This document shows positions 26,390 through 34,377 of a stretch of DNA of 64,000 nucleotides, in pieces. Made by a program: the position numbers and the translations under genes. The notes below the pieces were generated by a model. It was not told the origin of the DNA. It saw nothing but the letters and a program-made list of their open reading frames with translations, and ran no database searches. Location: assembly GCA_934597255.1 (NCBI GenBank), contig CAKTQV010000006.1, forward strand, positions 62,001 to 126,000, in the 5' to 3' direction. The stretch is from an uncultured Oscillospiraceae bacterium. GTDB taxonomy: Bacteria; Bacillota; Clostridia; Oscillospirales; Oscillospiraceae. Within the stretch, counting starts at the first letter, position 1; the number at the start of each line of letters is the position of its first letter.

Positions 26390-27040
26390 ATGACGGACGA
26401 GATATTCTCTTATATTCAGGAAAAGGCGCGCCGGCGGGTCTACCGGCCCGGAGAAATGGTCTTTTGCCAGGGGGACGAGCCGCAGGAGCTTTTCTATCTT
26501 GTGTCCGGTCTTTCGCTGACCTATTCGGTGCTTGAGGACGGACAGGAGCGAAGCGTGCTCATCACATGGCCCGGACGCTTTTTCGGCGCGGCGACGATGT
26601 TTGAGGGCGTGAAGCGCCGCAGCTCGGCCATCGCGCTCAAGCCGTGCGAGGTGCTCATTATCGGGCGGGCGCTGTATGACGACTGCGCCGCCCGCTTCCC
26701 GGATTTTAACGCGCTTCTCCTGCGGGAGATATCGGCCGATCTGGGCACCATGTTTGAGCAGCTCGTGGACAGCTCGCTTCTTGATACGGACAGCAAGGTC
26801 GCACGCTTTATCTGCCGCCGGCTGACGAGGCGTCAGTGCAGCATGGAAAACGGGCTGCCGACGCTGCATTACACGCAGGAGTTCATTGCCCGCGTGCTGG
26901 GGATATCGCGTCCGTCGGTCAGTCTGGCGCTGTCGGCGCTCGCCGCGCGGGGGCTGATCGCCACGAGCTATGGGAGCATTACCGTGCGGGATGCCGAGGC
27001 CCTGTGTGCATATGCTTATGAGGAACAGAGAAAACGCTGA
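26390..27040 (+). CDS. Crp/Fnr-family transcriptional regulator
   Basis: 216 residues. The N-terminal cyclic-nucleotide-binding-type barrel (about 15-115, with RPGEMVFCQGDEPQELFYLVSG) is followed by a long dimer helix and a C-terminal winged helix-turn-helix (FIARVLGISRPSVSLALSALAARGLI). No N-terminal Cys cluster is seen, so it is not an Fnr-type iron-sulfur sensor. Its effector is unknown. Its position after the MATE gene hints that it might control that pump, but no operator is evident. Confidence 0.9.
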   Translation: MTDEIFSYIQEKARRRVYRPGEMVFCQGDEPQELFYLVSGLSLTYSVLEDGQERSVLITWPGRFFGAATMFEGVKRRSSAIALKPCEVLIIGRALYDDCAARFPDFNALLLREISADLGTMFEQLVDSSLLDTDSKVARFICRRLTRRQCSMENGLPTLHYTQEFIARVLGISRPSVSLALSALAARGLIATSYGSITVRDAEALCAYAYEEQRKR

Positions 27041-27047
27041 ATACCGG

Positions 27048-27083
27048 AAGGGACGCATCCGAGAGCGGATGCGTCCCTTTTTC
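27048..27083 (+). terminator. Terminator between crp-type gene and spoVAE
   Basis: A perfect 14-bp stem (27048-27061 with 27066-27079) and a T-run. It ends the rightward regulator gene just before the convergent spoVAE. Confidence 0.88.
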
Positions 27084-27090
27084 CTTTTAT

Positions 27091-27453
27091 TCAATACTTT
27101 TCCTTGCTTTTGAACAGCAGGGAGACGATCATTCCGAAGAAAACGGCGGCGCCGATGCCGCCGGCCGCGGCGGTGAAGCCGCCGGTGAACACGCCGGGCA
27201 GTCCCTTTTCTGCCACAGCCTCACGCACGCCCCTGGCCAGCAGGTTTCCAAAGCCGGTCAGCGGGACGGTCGCGCCCGCGCCGGCCCAGTCCGCGAAGGG
27301 CTGATACAGCCCCAGTGCGCCGAGCACCACGCCCACGACCACATAAAGCGTCAGAATACGCGCCGGCGTCAGCGCCGTGCGGTCGATGAGAAGCTGTCCG
27401 ATGGCGCACAGGGCGCCGCCGACAAGAAAGCATTTCAGAAGCGTCAGCCACAT
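27091..27453 (-). CDS. spoVAE: Stage V sporulation protein AE
   Basis: 120 residues with four hydrophobic segments, the size and pattern of SpoVAE (SpoVAEB). The start is at ATG 27453, six bases after spoVAD. SpoVA proteins form the inner-membrane channel that moves calcium-dipicolinate into the forespore and out on germination. spoVAC, normally first in the spoVAC-D-E set, is not in this locus. Confidence 0.9.
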   Translation of the reverse strand: MWLTLLKCFLVGGALCAIGQLLIDRTALTPARILTLYVVVGVVLGALGLYQPFADWAGAGATVPLTGFGNLLARGVREAVAEKGLPGVFTGGFTAAAGGIGAAVFFGMIVSLLFKSKEKY

Positions 27454-27459
27454 ATCCCG

Positions 27460-28479
27460 TCACCCCCGTTGTGTTTCCAGCGCCACGGCATGACAGATGC
27501 CGGGGATCGTTTCGCCCTGCTGGCTCACGGTCGGGCTCATCAGCGCTCCGGTCGGCGCGAAAAGAAGCCGCTTCCAGAGTCCCTCGCGCATCCCGTTGAG
27601 CAGGTGGCCGCAGAACACGCTGGCCGAGCAGCCGCAGCCGCTTCCGCCGGCGTGGGCGTCCTGCGCGTCGATGGCGTAGATTAGACGGCCGCAGTCCATA
27701 TACCGCGTGCCCAGCTCGATGCCGTCGCGGCCGAACAGCTCCCGCAGGATATCGCTGCCGATCACGCCGAGATCGCCGGTGACGATGGCGTCGTAATAGT
27801 CCGGACCGCGCCCCGTGTCCTCAAAATGCGCCGTCAGCGTGGAATAGGCGGCGGGGGCCATGGCCGCGCCCATGTTCGTCATGTCCGTCACGCCCGCGTC
27901 GTAGATGTGCCCGGTCGTAACGTGGGTGATATACGGCCCGCCGCCGTCGGCGCGGACTATCACGGCTCCGGCGCCCGTGACGGTCCACTGTGCCGTGGGC
28001 GAGCGCTGGGAGCCGTATTGCAGGGGCGTGCGGAACTGGCGCTCGGCGGAGCAGAAGTGGGAGCTTGCCGCGGCCATGGCGCTTTGACAGAAGCCGCCGT
28101 CGATGAGCATGGCGGCCAGCCCGAGCGCCTCGCCCATGGTCGAGCACGCGCCGTAAAGGCCCAGCAGCGGCGCGTCGTAGTCTCGCAGCGCATAGCTTGA
28201 GCCGACGCACTGATTGAGCAGGTCGCCCGACAGAATATAGCCCAGCTCGTTCGGATCGGCGGAGGCCTTTTCGCACGCGATGCGGCAGCAGTCCTGAAGC
28301 ATGGCGCTTTCGGCGGCTTCCCAGCTTTTCGCGCCGAAAAGACTGTCGTCCGATATGCGGTCGAAATGACGGCGCAGCGGCCCCTGTCCTTCCTTTGGCC
28401 CGACCACGCAGGCCGCCGCCGTGATCGAAGGGGCGGAGGGGAGCGCCACGCTCTGTTTTCCCAGTCGTTTTGATTCCAT
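27460..28479 (-). CDS. spoVAD: Stage V sporulation protein AD
   Basis: 339 residues with the thiolase-like fold of SpoVAD. The N-terminal GKQ, the early GPKEGQGPL, the ILSGDLLNQ segment, GACSTMGEAL and C-terminal GALMSPT all match the family. SpoVAD binds dipicolinic acid. ATG 28479 gives the expected N-terminus, but there is almost no room for a leader after the predicted sporulation promoter. It is paired with spoVAE. Confidence 0.94.
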   Translation of the reverse strand: MESKRLGKQSVALPSAPSITAAACVVGPKEGQGPLRRHFDRISDDSLFGAKSWEAAESAMLQDCCRIACEKASADPNELGYILSGDLLNQCVGSSYALRDYDAPLLGLYGACSTMGEALGLAAMLIDGGFCQSAMAAASSHFCSAERQFRTPLQYGSQRSPTAQWTVTGAGAVIVRADGGGPYITHVTTGHIYDAGVTDMTNMGAAMAPAAYSTLTAHFEDTGRGPDYYDAIVTGDLGVIGSDILRELFGRDGIELGTRYMDCGRLIYAIDAQDAHAGGSGCGCSASVFCGHLLNGMREGLWKRLLFAPTGALMSPTVSQQGETIPGICHAVALETQRG

Positions 28480-28484
28480 GCCCC

Positions 28485-28513
28485 TATTTTTTCCGCGGCG
28501 CGGAAAAATATGC
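28485..28513 (-). promoter_or_regulatory. Possible forespore-sigma promoter of spoVAD
   Basis: Minus strand: GCATA (28513-28509), 14 bp, then GGAAAAAATA (28494-28485), close to the sigma-F/sigma-G pattern. If used, the message would start at or next to the ATG, so either it is nearly leaderless or this match is chance. Confidence 0.35.
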
Positions 28514-28527
28514 GCAAAAATATAAAG

Positions 28528-28552
28528 GCGGCGGGAAGTGCCTTCCCGCCGC
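28528..28552 (-). terminator. Terminator of spoIIID
   Basis: A perfect 11-bp stem with a 3-base loop. On the minus strand it is followed by CTTTATATTTTT, eight bases after the spoIIID stop. Confidence 0.65.
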
Positions 28553-28559
28553 TGCGCGT

Positions 28560-28808
28560 TTATTCGCCCTTATATTTCCGGCGTGTCGCTTCGCCGCCGC
28601 GTATGTGGCGTTCGGCCTTGTTTTTATCCAATATCTGTCTTGCCTGTTCGTACAGGGCCCGGTCGATCACATACAGCCGTTCGGCCAGATCCTTGTGCAC
28701 GGTCGATTTGCTCACGCCGAAGCGCCTGGCGGCGGCGCGGACGGTGGAGCCTGTTTCGATGATGTAAAGGGCAAGACTTCTGGCGCGCATGTCGATATCC
28801 TCTCTCAT
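28560..28808 (-). CDS. spoIIID: Sporulation transcriptional regulator SpoIIID
   Basis: 82 residues from ATG 28808. A few codons further upstream are open, but the chosen start gives the family length. The helix-turn-helix VRAAARRFGVSKSTVHKDLAERL and the C-terminal HIRGGEATRRKYKGE segment are nearly identical in pattern to B. subtilis SpoIIID. It is a mother-cell regulator that acts with sigma-E and before sigma-K. It sits directly upstream of spoVAD but is separated from it by a terminator. Confidence 0.95.
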   Translation of the reverse strand: MREDIDMRARSLALYIIETGSTVRAAARRFGVSKSTVHKDLAERLYVIDRALYEQARQILDKNKAERHIRGGEATRRKYKGE

Positions 28809-28916
28809 ACCCAGCCCCCATGATGAACATACCAAAATGTATGCGCGCGGCGCGGCGGATATGAAAAGGACGCGCCCGGACGGCGCGCCCCTTGACAGAA
28901 GATTTCGCGTTGATTA

Positions 28917-29627
28917 TTATTTTACCAGCCGATGGACGAGCATCGTGCTGTCGTAAATGCTGCGGCTGAGAAAGCTGAGCCTGCCGCCGGCCAGCTCGGC
29001 CAGCGCCGAAAGAACAAACGCATAGACATAGTTTGTCGCAAGCCCTTCTCCGAAGCCGAGCACTGCGCCGAGCGCGCTGCCGAGCCCGCCGATGGCGCCG
29101 TGGCTGCTGTGATGCCGGGCGAAGAGACGGGAGAACAGCTTGAACAGCCACACGCACACCAGAAAAATCGCGACGGAGGCCGCGACCTGCACCGCCGTGA
29201 CGACGAGAGGACGGAGAATGCTGTCCGTGATGGCCTGCGCCAGCGTCTGTCCGTCGATGCGCATGAGATCCAGGACCTCGCGGAGCGAATCGGTGCTGAT
29301 GCTGGCGCTGCCGAGTATGCCGCCGAGACTGTCCAGCATGGTCTGAAGCGCGTCGAGCGTTTCCTGCGTGGCGGCGGCACCGCTGTTGACGGCGGCCAGA
29401 ACATCCTGAGGGATGGCGGCGCTGACGGCGGAGACGACCTTTTCGTACAGAAGGTTTTCAAAAACCCAGACGGCGATCCTCTGGGAAAAGGCGACGATCA
29501 GCAGAATGGCCACCAGCCAGCCGGACAGCCGGAAAAGCGAGGACAGAAAGCCGGTGCGCCAACCCCGGCGGATCGTGACGACAAAGATGGCGATCAGAAT
29601 CAGATCGTATAAATACGGCCAAAGCAA
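28917..29627 (-). CDS. CvpA-family membrane protein
   Basis: 236 residues from TTG 29627, which lies six bases after a strong GGAGGGA. An ATG at 29642 is possible but has no ribosome site, and its own GAGGGA codons form the site used here. Membrane helices occupy about 6-22, 30-50, 155-175 and 195-215, in the CvpA pattern (GWRTGFLSSLFRLSGWLVA). The central region is long and soluble. CvpA proteins relate to envelope homeostasis and colicin V production; the exact role is unknown. Confidence 0.75.
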   Translation of the reverse strand: MLWPYLYDLILIAIFVVTIRRGWRTGFLSSLFRLSGWLVAILLIVAFSQRIAVWVFENLLYEKVVSAVSAAIPQDVLAAVNSGAAATQETLDALQTMLDSLGGILGSASISTDSLREVLDLMRIDGQTLAQAITDSILRPLVVTAVQVAASVAIFLVCVWLFKLFSRLFARHHSSHGAIGGLGSALGAVLGFGEGLATNYVYAFVLSALAELAGGRLSFLSRSIYDSTMLVHRLVK

Positions 29628-29696
29628 GCGCGATCCCTCCATTTCCAGTCGATTATATATGCTTGCCGGCACAAAAGCAAGAGAGGATGTTGAAAC

Positions 29697-30233
29697 ATGG
29701 AACTGAAGCAGTGCATTGAAACGCGCCGGAGCGTCCGGCGATTCCGGGAAGACCCCGTGCCGCAGGAGACGCTGCGGGAGCTGATCCGGCTGGCGTCGTA
29801 TGCGCCGAGCTGGAAAAACAGCCAGACGGTCCGCTGGCTCCCGGTCACGGACCGCGCGCTTTTGCAGCGGCTGGCGGCGGGGCCGGCGCTAGGCCACCCC
29901 GGCAATCAGGGGATCCTGGAAAGCTGCCCGCTGCTGCTGATCGAGACCTGCATCTCCGGGCGCAGCGGCTTTGAGCGGGACGGAAGCTACTCCACGCCCA
30001 AGGGCGACCGCTGGGAGATGTTTGACGCCGGCGTCGCCGCGCAGACGCTGTGCCTGGCGGCGCACGACATGGGCCTCGGCACGGTCATTATGGGCGCGAT
30101 CGACACGGTGGCCGTGGCGGAGACGGTGGGACTGGACAGCACGCGGACGGTATCGTGCATGATCGCCGTCGGTTATCCCGACCAGCAGCCGCTCATGCCG
30201 AAGCGCAAGACGGTGGACGAGCTTTTGAGCTGA
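29697..30233 (+). CDS. Nitroreductase-family flavoprotein
   Basis: 178 residues. The family start (CIETRRSVRRFREDPVP) and the FMN-contacting segment (ASYAPSWKNSQTVRW) are clear, as is the later HDMGLGTVIMGAI. FMN-dependent NAD(P)H reductases of this kind act on nitroaromatics, quinones or enones in vitro. It is a single gene, diverging from the CvpA-like gene; the natural substrate is unknown. Confidence 0.9.
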   Translation: MELKQCIETRRSVRRFREDPVPQETLRELIRLASYAPSWKNSQTVRWLPVTDRALLQRLAAGPALGHPGNQGILESCPLLLIETCISGRSGFERDGSYSTPKGDRWEMFDAGVAAQTLCLAAHDMGLGTVIMGAIDTVAVAETVGLDSTRTVSCMIAVGYPDQQPLMPKRKTVDELLS

Positions 30234-30279
30234 ATACGAAACGGGCCGGCCCCTTCAAAAGGGACCGGCTCGCGGTGTG

Positions 30280-31227
30280 TTATGGATCGCCGGCGAAAAG
30301 CTCCGGCGAGAGCGGGATATCCTCGCGGCTTACCCTTGACCAGTCGAAATCCGCGGCCAGCTCGCGCGCGCTGACGCTCTCCGGCCGGTCGAGCAGTCCG
30401 GCGGTAAAGGCCAGCCGCCCGATCAGCTTCTCCGGTGTGAAGCGCCGGCGCAGCGTCTGCGTGCTCAGATCGCCCAGCCGCTTGGAGAGCTTCCGCCGGT
30501 CGGTCAGCAGCAGCGGCCCGTGCGCGTATACCGGCGGCTGGCCGCCGAGCAGGCCGATCAGCCATGCCTGCCGCGGCGCGCAGGTCAGCAGATCGCGGCC
30601 CCGCACGACGCGCCCGACGCCCATGGCGGCGTCGTCAAGGCTGACGGCGAGCTGGTAAGCGAACACACCGTCGGAGCGGCGGATGATGAAATCGCCGTCG
30701 TCGCGCGCGAGATTGCGGGTGACGGGGCCGTAATGCGCGTCGCGGACCGTGACGTCCAGATCCGGCACGCGCAGCTTCCATGCCGGCCGGCGGCCGGACT
30801 GCTCCAGCGCGCGGCGCTCGCTTTGCGTGAGATGCGCGCAGCGGCAGCCGGGATCGTGCTGCGCTTCGCCGGGGTGCGGCGCGGCGGCCGCCAGACGCTC
30901 GGCGCGGCTGCACCAGCAGGGATAGACCAGGCCCTGCTCCGACAAAAGCGCGAAGGCGTCCTCGTAAAGCGCGGTGCGCCGGCTCTGGGAGAAGGCCGGA
31001 TCGGGGTAGCCGAGATCCCAGTCAAGACCCAGCCAGCGCAGATCGTCCGCGATGGCCGCGGCGTAGACCGGGTCGGAGCGGGCGGGATCGAGATCCTCCA
31101 TGCGGAAGATCAATTTGCCGCCCAGACGGCGCGCGTCCAGCCATGCCAGCAGCATGGAAAGCAGGTTGCCCATATGCATATAGCCCGAGGGGCTGGGGGC
31201 GAAGCGCCCCGTGTTTGACTTGTTCAT
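30280..31227 (-). CDS. gluQRS: Glutamyl-Q tRNA(Asp) synthetase (GluRS paralogue without anticodon domain)
   Basis: 315 residues. The catalytic domain of a glutamyl-tRNA synthetase is present (RFAPSPSGYMHMGNL with the HIGH-like HMGN, and KLSKR for KMSKS), but the C-terminal anticodon-binding domain is missing. A zinc site is suggested by CWC (about 103-105) and CRC in DPGCRCAHL. This is the GluQRS/YadB architecture, which attaches glutamate to queuosine at position 34 of tRNA-Asp. A tRNA-Asp with GTC anticodon is encoded at 59507. The ATG has no ribosome site and a -10 box lies eight bases upstream. Confidence 0.9.
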   Translation of the reverse strand: MNKSNTGRFAPSPSGYMHMGNLLSMLLAWLDARRLGGKLIFRMEDLDPARSDPVYAAAIADDLRWLGLDWDLGYPDPAFSQSRRTALYEDAFALLSEQGLVYPCWCSRAERLAAAAPHPGEAQHDPGCRCAHLTQSERRALEQSGRRPAWKLRVPDLDVTVRDAHYGPVTRNLARDDGDFIIRRSDGVFAYQLAVSLDDAAMGVGRVVRGRDLLTCAPRQAWLIGLLGGQPPVYAHGPLLLTDRRKLSKRLGDLSTQTLRRRFTPEKLIGRLAFTAGLLDRPESVSARELAADFDWSRVSREDIPLSPELFAGDP

Positions 31228-31235
31228 ATTTTTAG

Positions 31236-31262
31236 ATTATAGTGAATGCGGGAAAATGTAAA
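31236..31262 (-). promoter_or_regulatory. Candidate promoter giving a near-leaderless gluQRS message
   Basis: Minus strand: TTTACA (31262-31257) and TATAAT (31241-31236), 15-bp spacer. The -10 ends nine bases before the ATG, so the transcript would begin at the start codon. Confidence 0.35.
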
Positions 31263-31281
31263 GACAGAAAGGGCGGGAACC

Positions 31282-32280
31282 GTGAAAAAATTTTGTTGTC
31301 TGCTGCTGGCGGCGGCGCTTTTGCTGGCGCTGGGCGCGTGCGGGAAAAAGGAGACGCAGCCCACGATGGTCTATGTGGACGAGGGGACGCAGGAGACGGA
31401 GGAAAAGCCGGTGTGTGACACGGCCATTCTCTATACCGCCGGGACGGCGGCGCGCGACCCGTCGTTTTTCGCGGCGCTCAGTACATACCGCGACGAGTGT
31501 ACCTATCAGTATCTGCGCAGCTATGTGGGGCTGATCGACCTTGGCGGGGCGCTGGATGTGACGGACGGCGAGGACGCGCTGTATACGAAGCTTGATCTGA
31601 TGATCACGCTGGGGTATGAAACGGCGGCGCTGTCGCCAGCGGACTTCCGGGGCGGGGCGGATACGCTCCTGCTCGCGGCCAACGCGGCGCAGTTCCCGAT
31701 TTTGTGCGGAAATCTGGTCGTGGCCGGGACGGACTCTGCGCCGCTGTCGGCCTGGACGCTGGCGAGCTATGGCGGGCTGTGCGTGGCGTATGTCGGCCTT
31801 GCGGCGCCGGAGGACGGGCAGACGGCGTATCGGACGGAGGACGGGCAGAGCTATGAGCTGGCGGACGCGGCCGCGTCGCTGCGGACGGCGGCGTCGGCAG
31901 CCCGCGCGGCCGGCGCGCAGTATGTGATCGTGCTGGCCTCCTGCGGCGCGGAGCGGGCGGCGGCGCTCGTAAAAGAGGGAACGGGGGCGGATGCGTTTCT
32001 CGACGGAGCCGGCGACGGCGGAGAGAGCCGGACGCTGACCGACGCCGCGGGGAAAGAGGTGCTGTACAGCGGTCTTGACCCGGCGCAGGACAGCGTCGGC
32101 GTGCTCGTGATCGGGGCGGACGGCACGCTGCGCGCGCAGATCACGATGGAGCTGGGCGAAAAAAGCGGCGGTATGCTCGATCATCTTGCCTCCCTCGGCT
32201 ATGATGTGGAGGTGGCGCAGAGCGCGGAGACGGAAAGCGTCTCCGACGGGACCGCGGAAAGCGGGACGGGCGAGGAATGA
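31282..32280 (+). CDS. Lipoprotein with degenerate 5'-nucleotidase (UshA-like) domain
   Basis: 332 residues from GTG 31282, which gives a compact lipoprotein signal ending LALGAC; an ATG 12 codons upstream would make an overlong signal. The body follows the N-terminal metallophosphoesterase layout of UshA/YfkN proteins: LGYETAALSPADF ... FPILCGNL matches the usual LGYDAxxxGNHEF ... FPVLSANI, and QYVIVLASCG matches the later metal-binding strand. The metal ligands (GNHE, SHxG) are lost, so it should be catalytically dead. The C-terminal tail is acidic. The resemblance is a pattern judgement. It is followed by a second lipoprotein. Confidence 0.6.
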   Translation: MKKFCCLLLAAALLLALGACGKKETQPTMVYVDEGTQETEEKPVCDTAILYTAGTAARDPSFFAALSTYRDECTYQYLRSYVGLIDLGGALDVTDGEDALYTKLDLMITLGYETAALSPADFRGGADTLLLAANAAQFPILCGNLVVAGTDSAPLSAWTLASYGGLCVAYVGLAAPEDGQTAYRTEDGQSYELADAAASLRTAASAARAAGAQYVIVLASCGAERAAALVKEGTGADAFLDGAGDGGESRTLTDAAGKEVLYSGLDPAQDSVGVLVIGADGTLRAQITMELGEKSGGMLDHLASLGYDVEVAQSAETESVSDGTAESGTGEE

Positions 32281-32311
32281 CCGACACTGTACCGAAACGG
32301 GGGGTAAGAAT

Positions 32312-32911
32312 ATGAGAAAAGCGGCCGCCTTACTTGGCGCGCTCACGCTCATCATGGCGCTGACGGGCTGCGGCGGGCAGAAGGATACGCTGCGATTTGT
32401 TTACGAAAAGACCGGCGTGCCCGATCAGGAATGCGTGTCCTATGAGGTGGATATCGGCCGCGAGGCGGGCGGCGCCGCCGTCACGGCGGAGCTGTGGGAA
32501 GACGGCGCGTGCACGGCAAGCACGCCGCTGACGCTCGGCCGGGAGACGGAGGAGCTGCATATTTCGCTTTTGGCCGAGGGGCGCGGGACGGAAAAGGACG
32601 GCCTTTATGTGCAGATGGAAACCGGGGAGGTTTCCGGCTCGATTCTGACGTGCTTCGGGCTTCCGTCCGGTTGGACGGGGTATTCCTTTTCCGCCTATAA
32701 GGACGGGGACATACTCCCCGTGCATGCCGGGGAGGAGATCGTTCTTGCAGCGATGGCCTTTGATACCGGCGACGGTGTCCGAAGCGTGAGCTGTCCGGCG
32801 CTGACGGACGGGACGGAAACGCTGGAGGACGAGGCGTGCGTGCTGGTGATCCGGGCGGCCTTTACGGCCGAACGGATCGGGCCGCAGGCGTCCGACGAAG
32901 AGTGCGGATGA
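32312..32911 (+). CDS. Lipoprotein of unknown function
   Basis: 199 residues from ATG 32312, behind a G-rich ribosome site. The signal peptide ends at LTGC. The rest is a small beta-rich extracytoplasmic domain without recognised motifs. It lies 31 bp after the previous lipoprotein gene, so the two are probably co-expressed and may work together at the cell surface. No homologous family recognised. Confidence 0.7.
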   Translation: MRKAAALLGALTLIMALTGCGGQKDTLRFVYEKTGVPDQECVSYEVDIGREAGGAAVTAELWEDGACTASTPLTLGRETEELHISLLAEGRGTEKDGLYVQMETGEVSGSILTCFGLPSGWTGYSFSAYKDGDILPVHAGEEIVLAAMAFDTGDGVRSVSCPALTDGTETLEDEACVLVIRAAFTAERIGPQASDEECG

Positions 32912-32934
32912 GATCTATGACTATGCATTCGGAA

Positions 32935-32974
32935 AGCAGCGCCTCCGTATGAGCGTTCATACGGAGGCGCTGCT
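32935..32974. terminator. Bidirectional terminator between converging genes
   Basis: A perfect 18-bp stem (32935-32952 with 32957-32974) has a 4-base loop and short T-rich ends on both strands. It separates the lipoprotein gene from the convergent SDR gene. Confidence 0.75.
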
Positions 32975-33002
32975 TTGCCTGTTTTGATGCTCCCGGCCGC
33001 CT

Positions 33003-33764
33003 TTACAGCGTGGCGCCGAAATCGGCCACGAGAGCCTGCCCGGTCAGGGCGCGCGAGTCGTCGCTGATGAGGAAGAGCATGATCTTTGCCACATCGTCCG
33101 GCATGCAGGGATGTATCTTCAGATCCATGTGCCGGCCCATCGCGCCGATCATGTCCGGGTCGATGTCCTGAACGGAGCTGCCCGTGGTCATGGGTGTGAC
33201 GACCGTGCTCGGGCAGATGGCGTTGCAGCGCACGCCCTCGGAGGCGAAGCGGAGCGCCGTGTGCTTCGTGATGCCGACGATCGCGCCCTTCGACGCGACA
33301 TAGACCGCGCCGCCGCAGCCCTTCAGACCGGCGACGGAGGCGATGTTGACGATCGCGCCGTGGGTTTTGCAAAGCTCCGGCGCCGCGGCGCGGATGCAGT
33401 TCATCGTGCCCTTCGTGTTGATGCCGAGCACCTTTTCATAGTCCTCGTCGGTGAACCGGTCGATGGGCTTGAGGCCCTTTTCAAGCACGCCGGCGTTGTT
33501 GACCAGTCCGTCCAGACGCCCGTAGGCGTTCACGGCGGCGTTTACCAGCGCCGCGCAGTCCGCGTCGCGGGAGATATCGCTGGGGACGACGGTGCACTCG
33601 CCGCCGGCAGCGCGGATCGTATCCGCCGTTTCCTGAAGCTGTTCGGCACGGCGGGCGGCCAGAACGAGCTTTGCGCCCTCGGCGGCGAAAAGCTGCGCGG
33701 CGGTGGCGCCCATGCCGGAGCTGGCCCCGGTGATGATGACGACCTTATCGTTTAGTCTGTTCAT
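33003..33764 (-). CDS. Short-chain dehydrogenase/reductase (FabG-like)
   Basis: 253 residues, start ATG 33764 behind GGAGG. NAD(P)-binding GASSGMG at 13-19, NNAG at 89-92, catalytic Ser143, Tyr155 and Lys159. The C-terminus GQALVADFGATL is an altered form of the usual DGG end. It would oxidise or reduce an alcohol or 3-oxoacyl group. It is monocistronic, and the substrate is open. Confidence 0.87.
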   Translation of the reverse strand: MNRLNDKVVIITGASSGMGATAAQLFAAEGAKLVLAARRAEQLQETADTIRAAGGECTVVPSDISRDADCAALVNAAVNAYGRLDGLVNNAGVLEKGLKPIDRFTDEDYEKVLGINTKGTMNCIRAAAPELCKTHGAIVNIASVAGLKGCGGAVYVASKGAIVGITKHTALRFASEGVRCNAICPSTVVTPMTTGSSVQDIDPDMIGAMGRHMDLKIHPCMPDDVAKIMLFLISDDSRALTGQALVADFGATL

Positions 33765-33842
33765 GAAAAAAGCCTCCTTCAGATCGGTAATGATGCGGAG
33801 CGTTCCGGATGCGGCTCCGTGGGAAATCCTTCCCTTGTTTAT

Positions 33843-33871
33843 ATATTAAAACTATACAAAAAGAAATGCAA
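33843..33871 (-). promoter_or_regulatory. Candidate promoter of the SDR gene
   Basis: Minus strand: TTGCAT (33871-33866) and TAATAT (33848-33843) with a 17-bp spacer, about 80 bp before the SDR start. Confidence 0.5.
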
Positions 33872-33961
33872 GAAAAGTCTTTTGTTTGTCATAAATGTCT
33901 AAGATATATCATTGACAAAGCGGTATACGGCGGCGCTGTTTTTTGGACGGACAGCGCGGCC

Positions 33962-33991
33962 TTGACAGCCGGGAGAGGGAGAAGATATAAT
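33962..33991 (+). promoter_or_regulatory. Promoter of csoR
   Basis: Consensus TTGACA at 33962-33967 and TATAAT at 33986-33991, 18-bp spacer. The predicted start site coincides with the operator-like sequence at 33996. Confidence 0.8.
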
Positions 33992-33995
33992 ACAC

Positions 33996-34010
33996 ATACC
34001 CCCAAAGGTA
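33996..34010 (+). promoter_or_regulatory. CsoR operator-like site at the csoR promoter
   Basis: ATACCCCCAAAGGTA resembles the known CsoR operator pattern (ATACCC ... GGGTAT), though the right half is imperfect. Its place on the start site suggests autorepression. Confidence 0.55.
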
Positions 34011-34023
34011 AGGAGACGCTGTC

Positions 34024-34299
34024 ATGAAGCAATGCATGGATGCGGATAATCTGCACCGCCGCTTGAAAAAGATCATCGGCCAGGTTCAGGCCATCGACCG
34101 CATGATCGACGAGGATGTGCCCTGTGAGGATGTTCTGTCGCAGATCAACGCCGCGAAATCGGCCCTGAACGGCTGCGGAAAGGTCGTGCTGGAGGGGCAC
34201 ATCAAGCACTGTGTCCGCGACGGTATTGAGCACAGCGACGCCGACAAGACGATCGAGAACTTCACGAAGGCCGTTGAGCGGTTTGCCAATATGCAATAA
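34024..34299 (+). CDS. csoR: CsoR-family metal-sensing repressor, probably copper(I)
   Basis: 91 residues, all-helical. The copper-binding set of CsoR is present as Cys34, His59 and Cys63 (VPCEDVL and EGHIKHC). FrmR/RcnR-type sensors have a different ligand pattern. It binds DNA as a tetramer and releases it on binding copper(I). A strong promoter and an operator-like palindrome precede it. It is followed by a terminator and then a metal-ATPase gene with two further operator-like sites. Ribosome site AAGGAG. Confidence 0.92.
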   Translation: MKQCMDADNLHRRLKKIIGQVQAIDRMIDEDVPCEDVLSQINAAKSALNGCGKVVLEGHIKHCVRDGIEHSDADKTIENFTKAVERFANMQ

Positions 34300-34307
34300 G
34301 GACCCTT

Positions 34308-34336
34308 GAGTCAGTCTGTGCGGCTGGCTCTTTTTT
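34308..34336 (+). terminator. Terminator between csoR and the metal ATPase gene
   Basis: A 7-bp stem containing one G-T pair, a 9-base loop, then six T. It means the ATPase is transcribed mainly from its own promoter. Confidence 0.65.
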
Positions 34337-34344
34337 ATTTCTGC

Positions 34345-34373
34345 TTGGAAACATATACCCCTATATGTATAAT
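34345..34373 (+). promoter_or_regulatory. Promoter of the metal ATPase operon
   Basis: TTGGAA at 34345-34350 and TATAAT at 34368-34373, 17-bp spacer. The normal spacer argues for control by a repressor rather than by a MerR-type activator, which needs about 19 bp. Confidence 0.78.
34352..34367 (+). promoter_or_regulatory. CsoR operator-like palindrome in the promoter spacer
   Basis: CATATACCCCTATATG, a perfect outer palindrome filling the space between the -35 and -10 boxes. Confidence 0.6.
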
Positions 34374-34377
34374 ACGA

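Noticed and set aside
30241..30272. Terminator-like hairpin between nitroreductase and gluQRS
   Set aside because: The stem has mismatches and no T-run on either strand, so I do not list it as a terminator.
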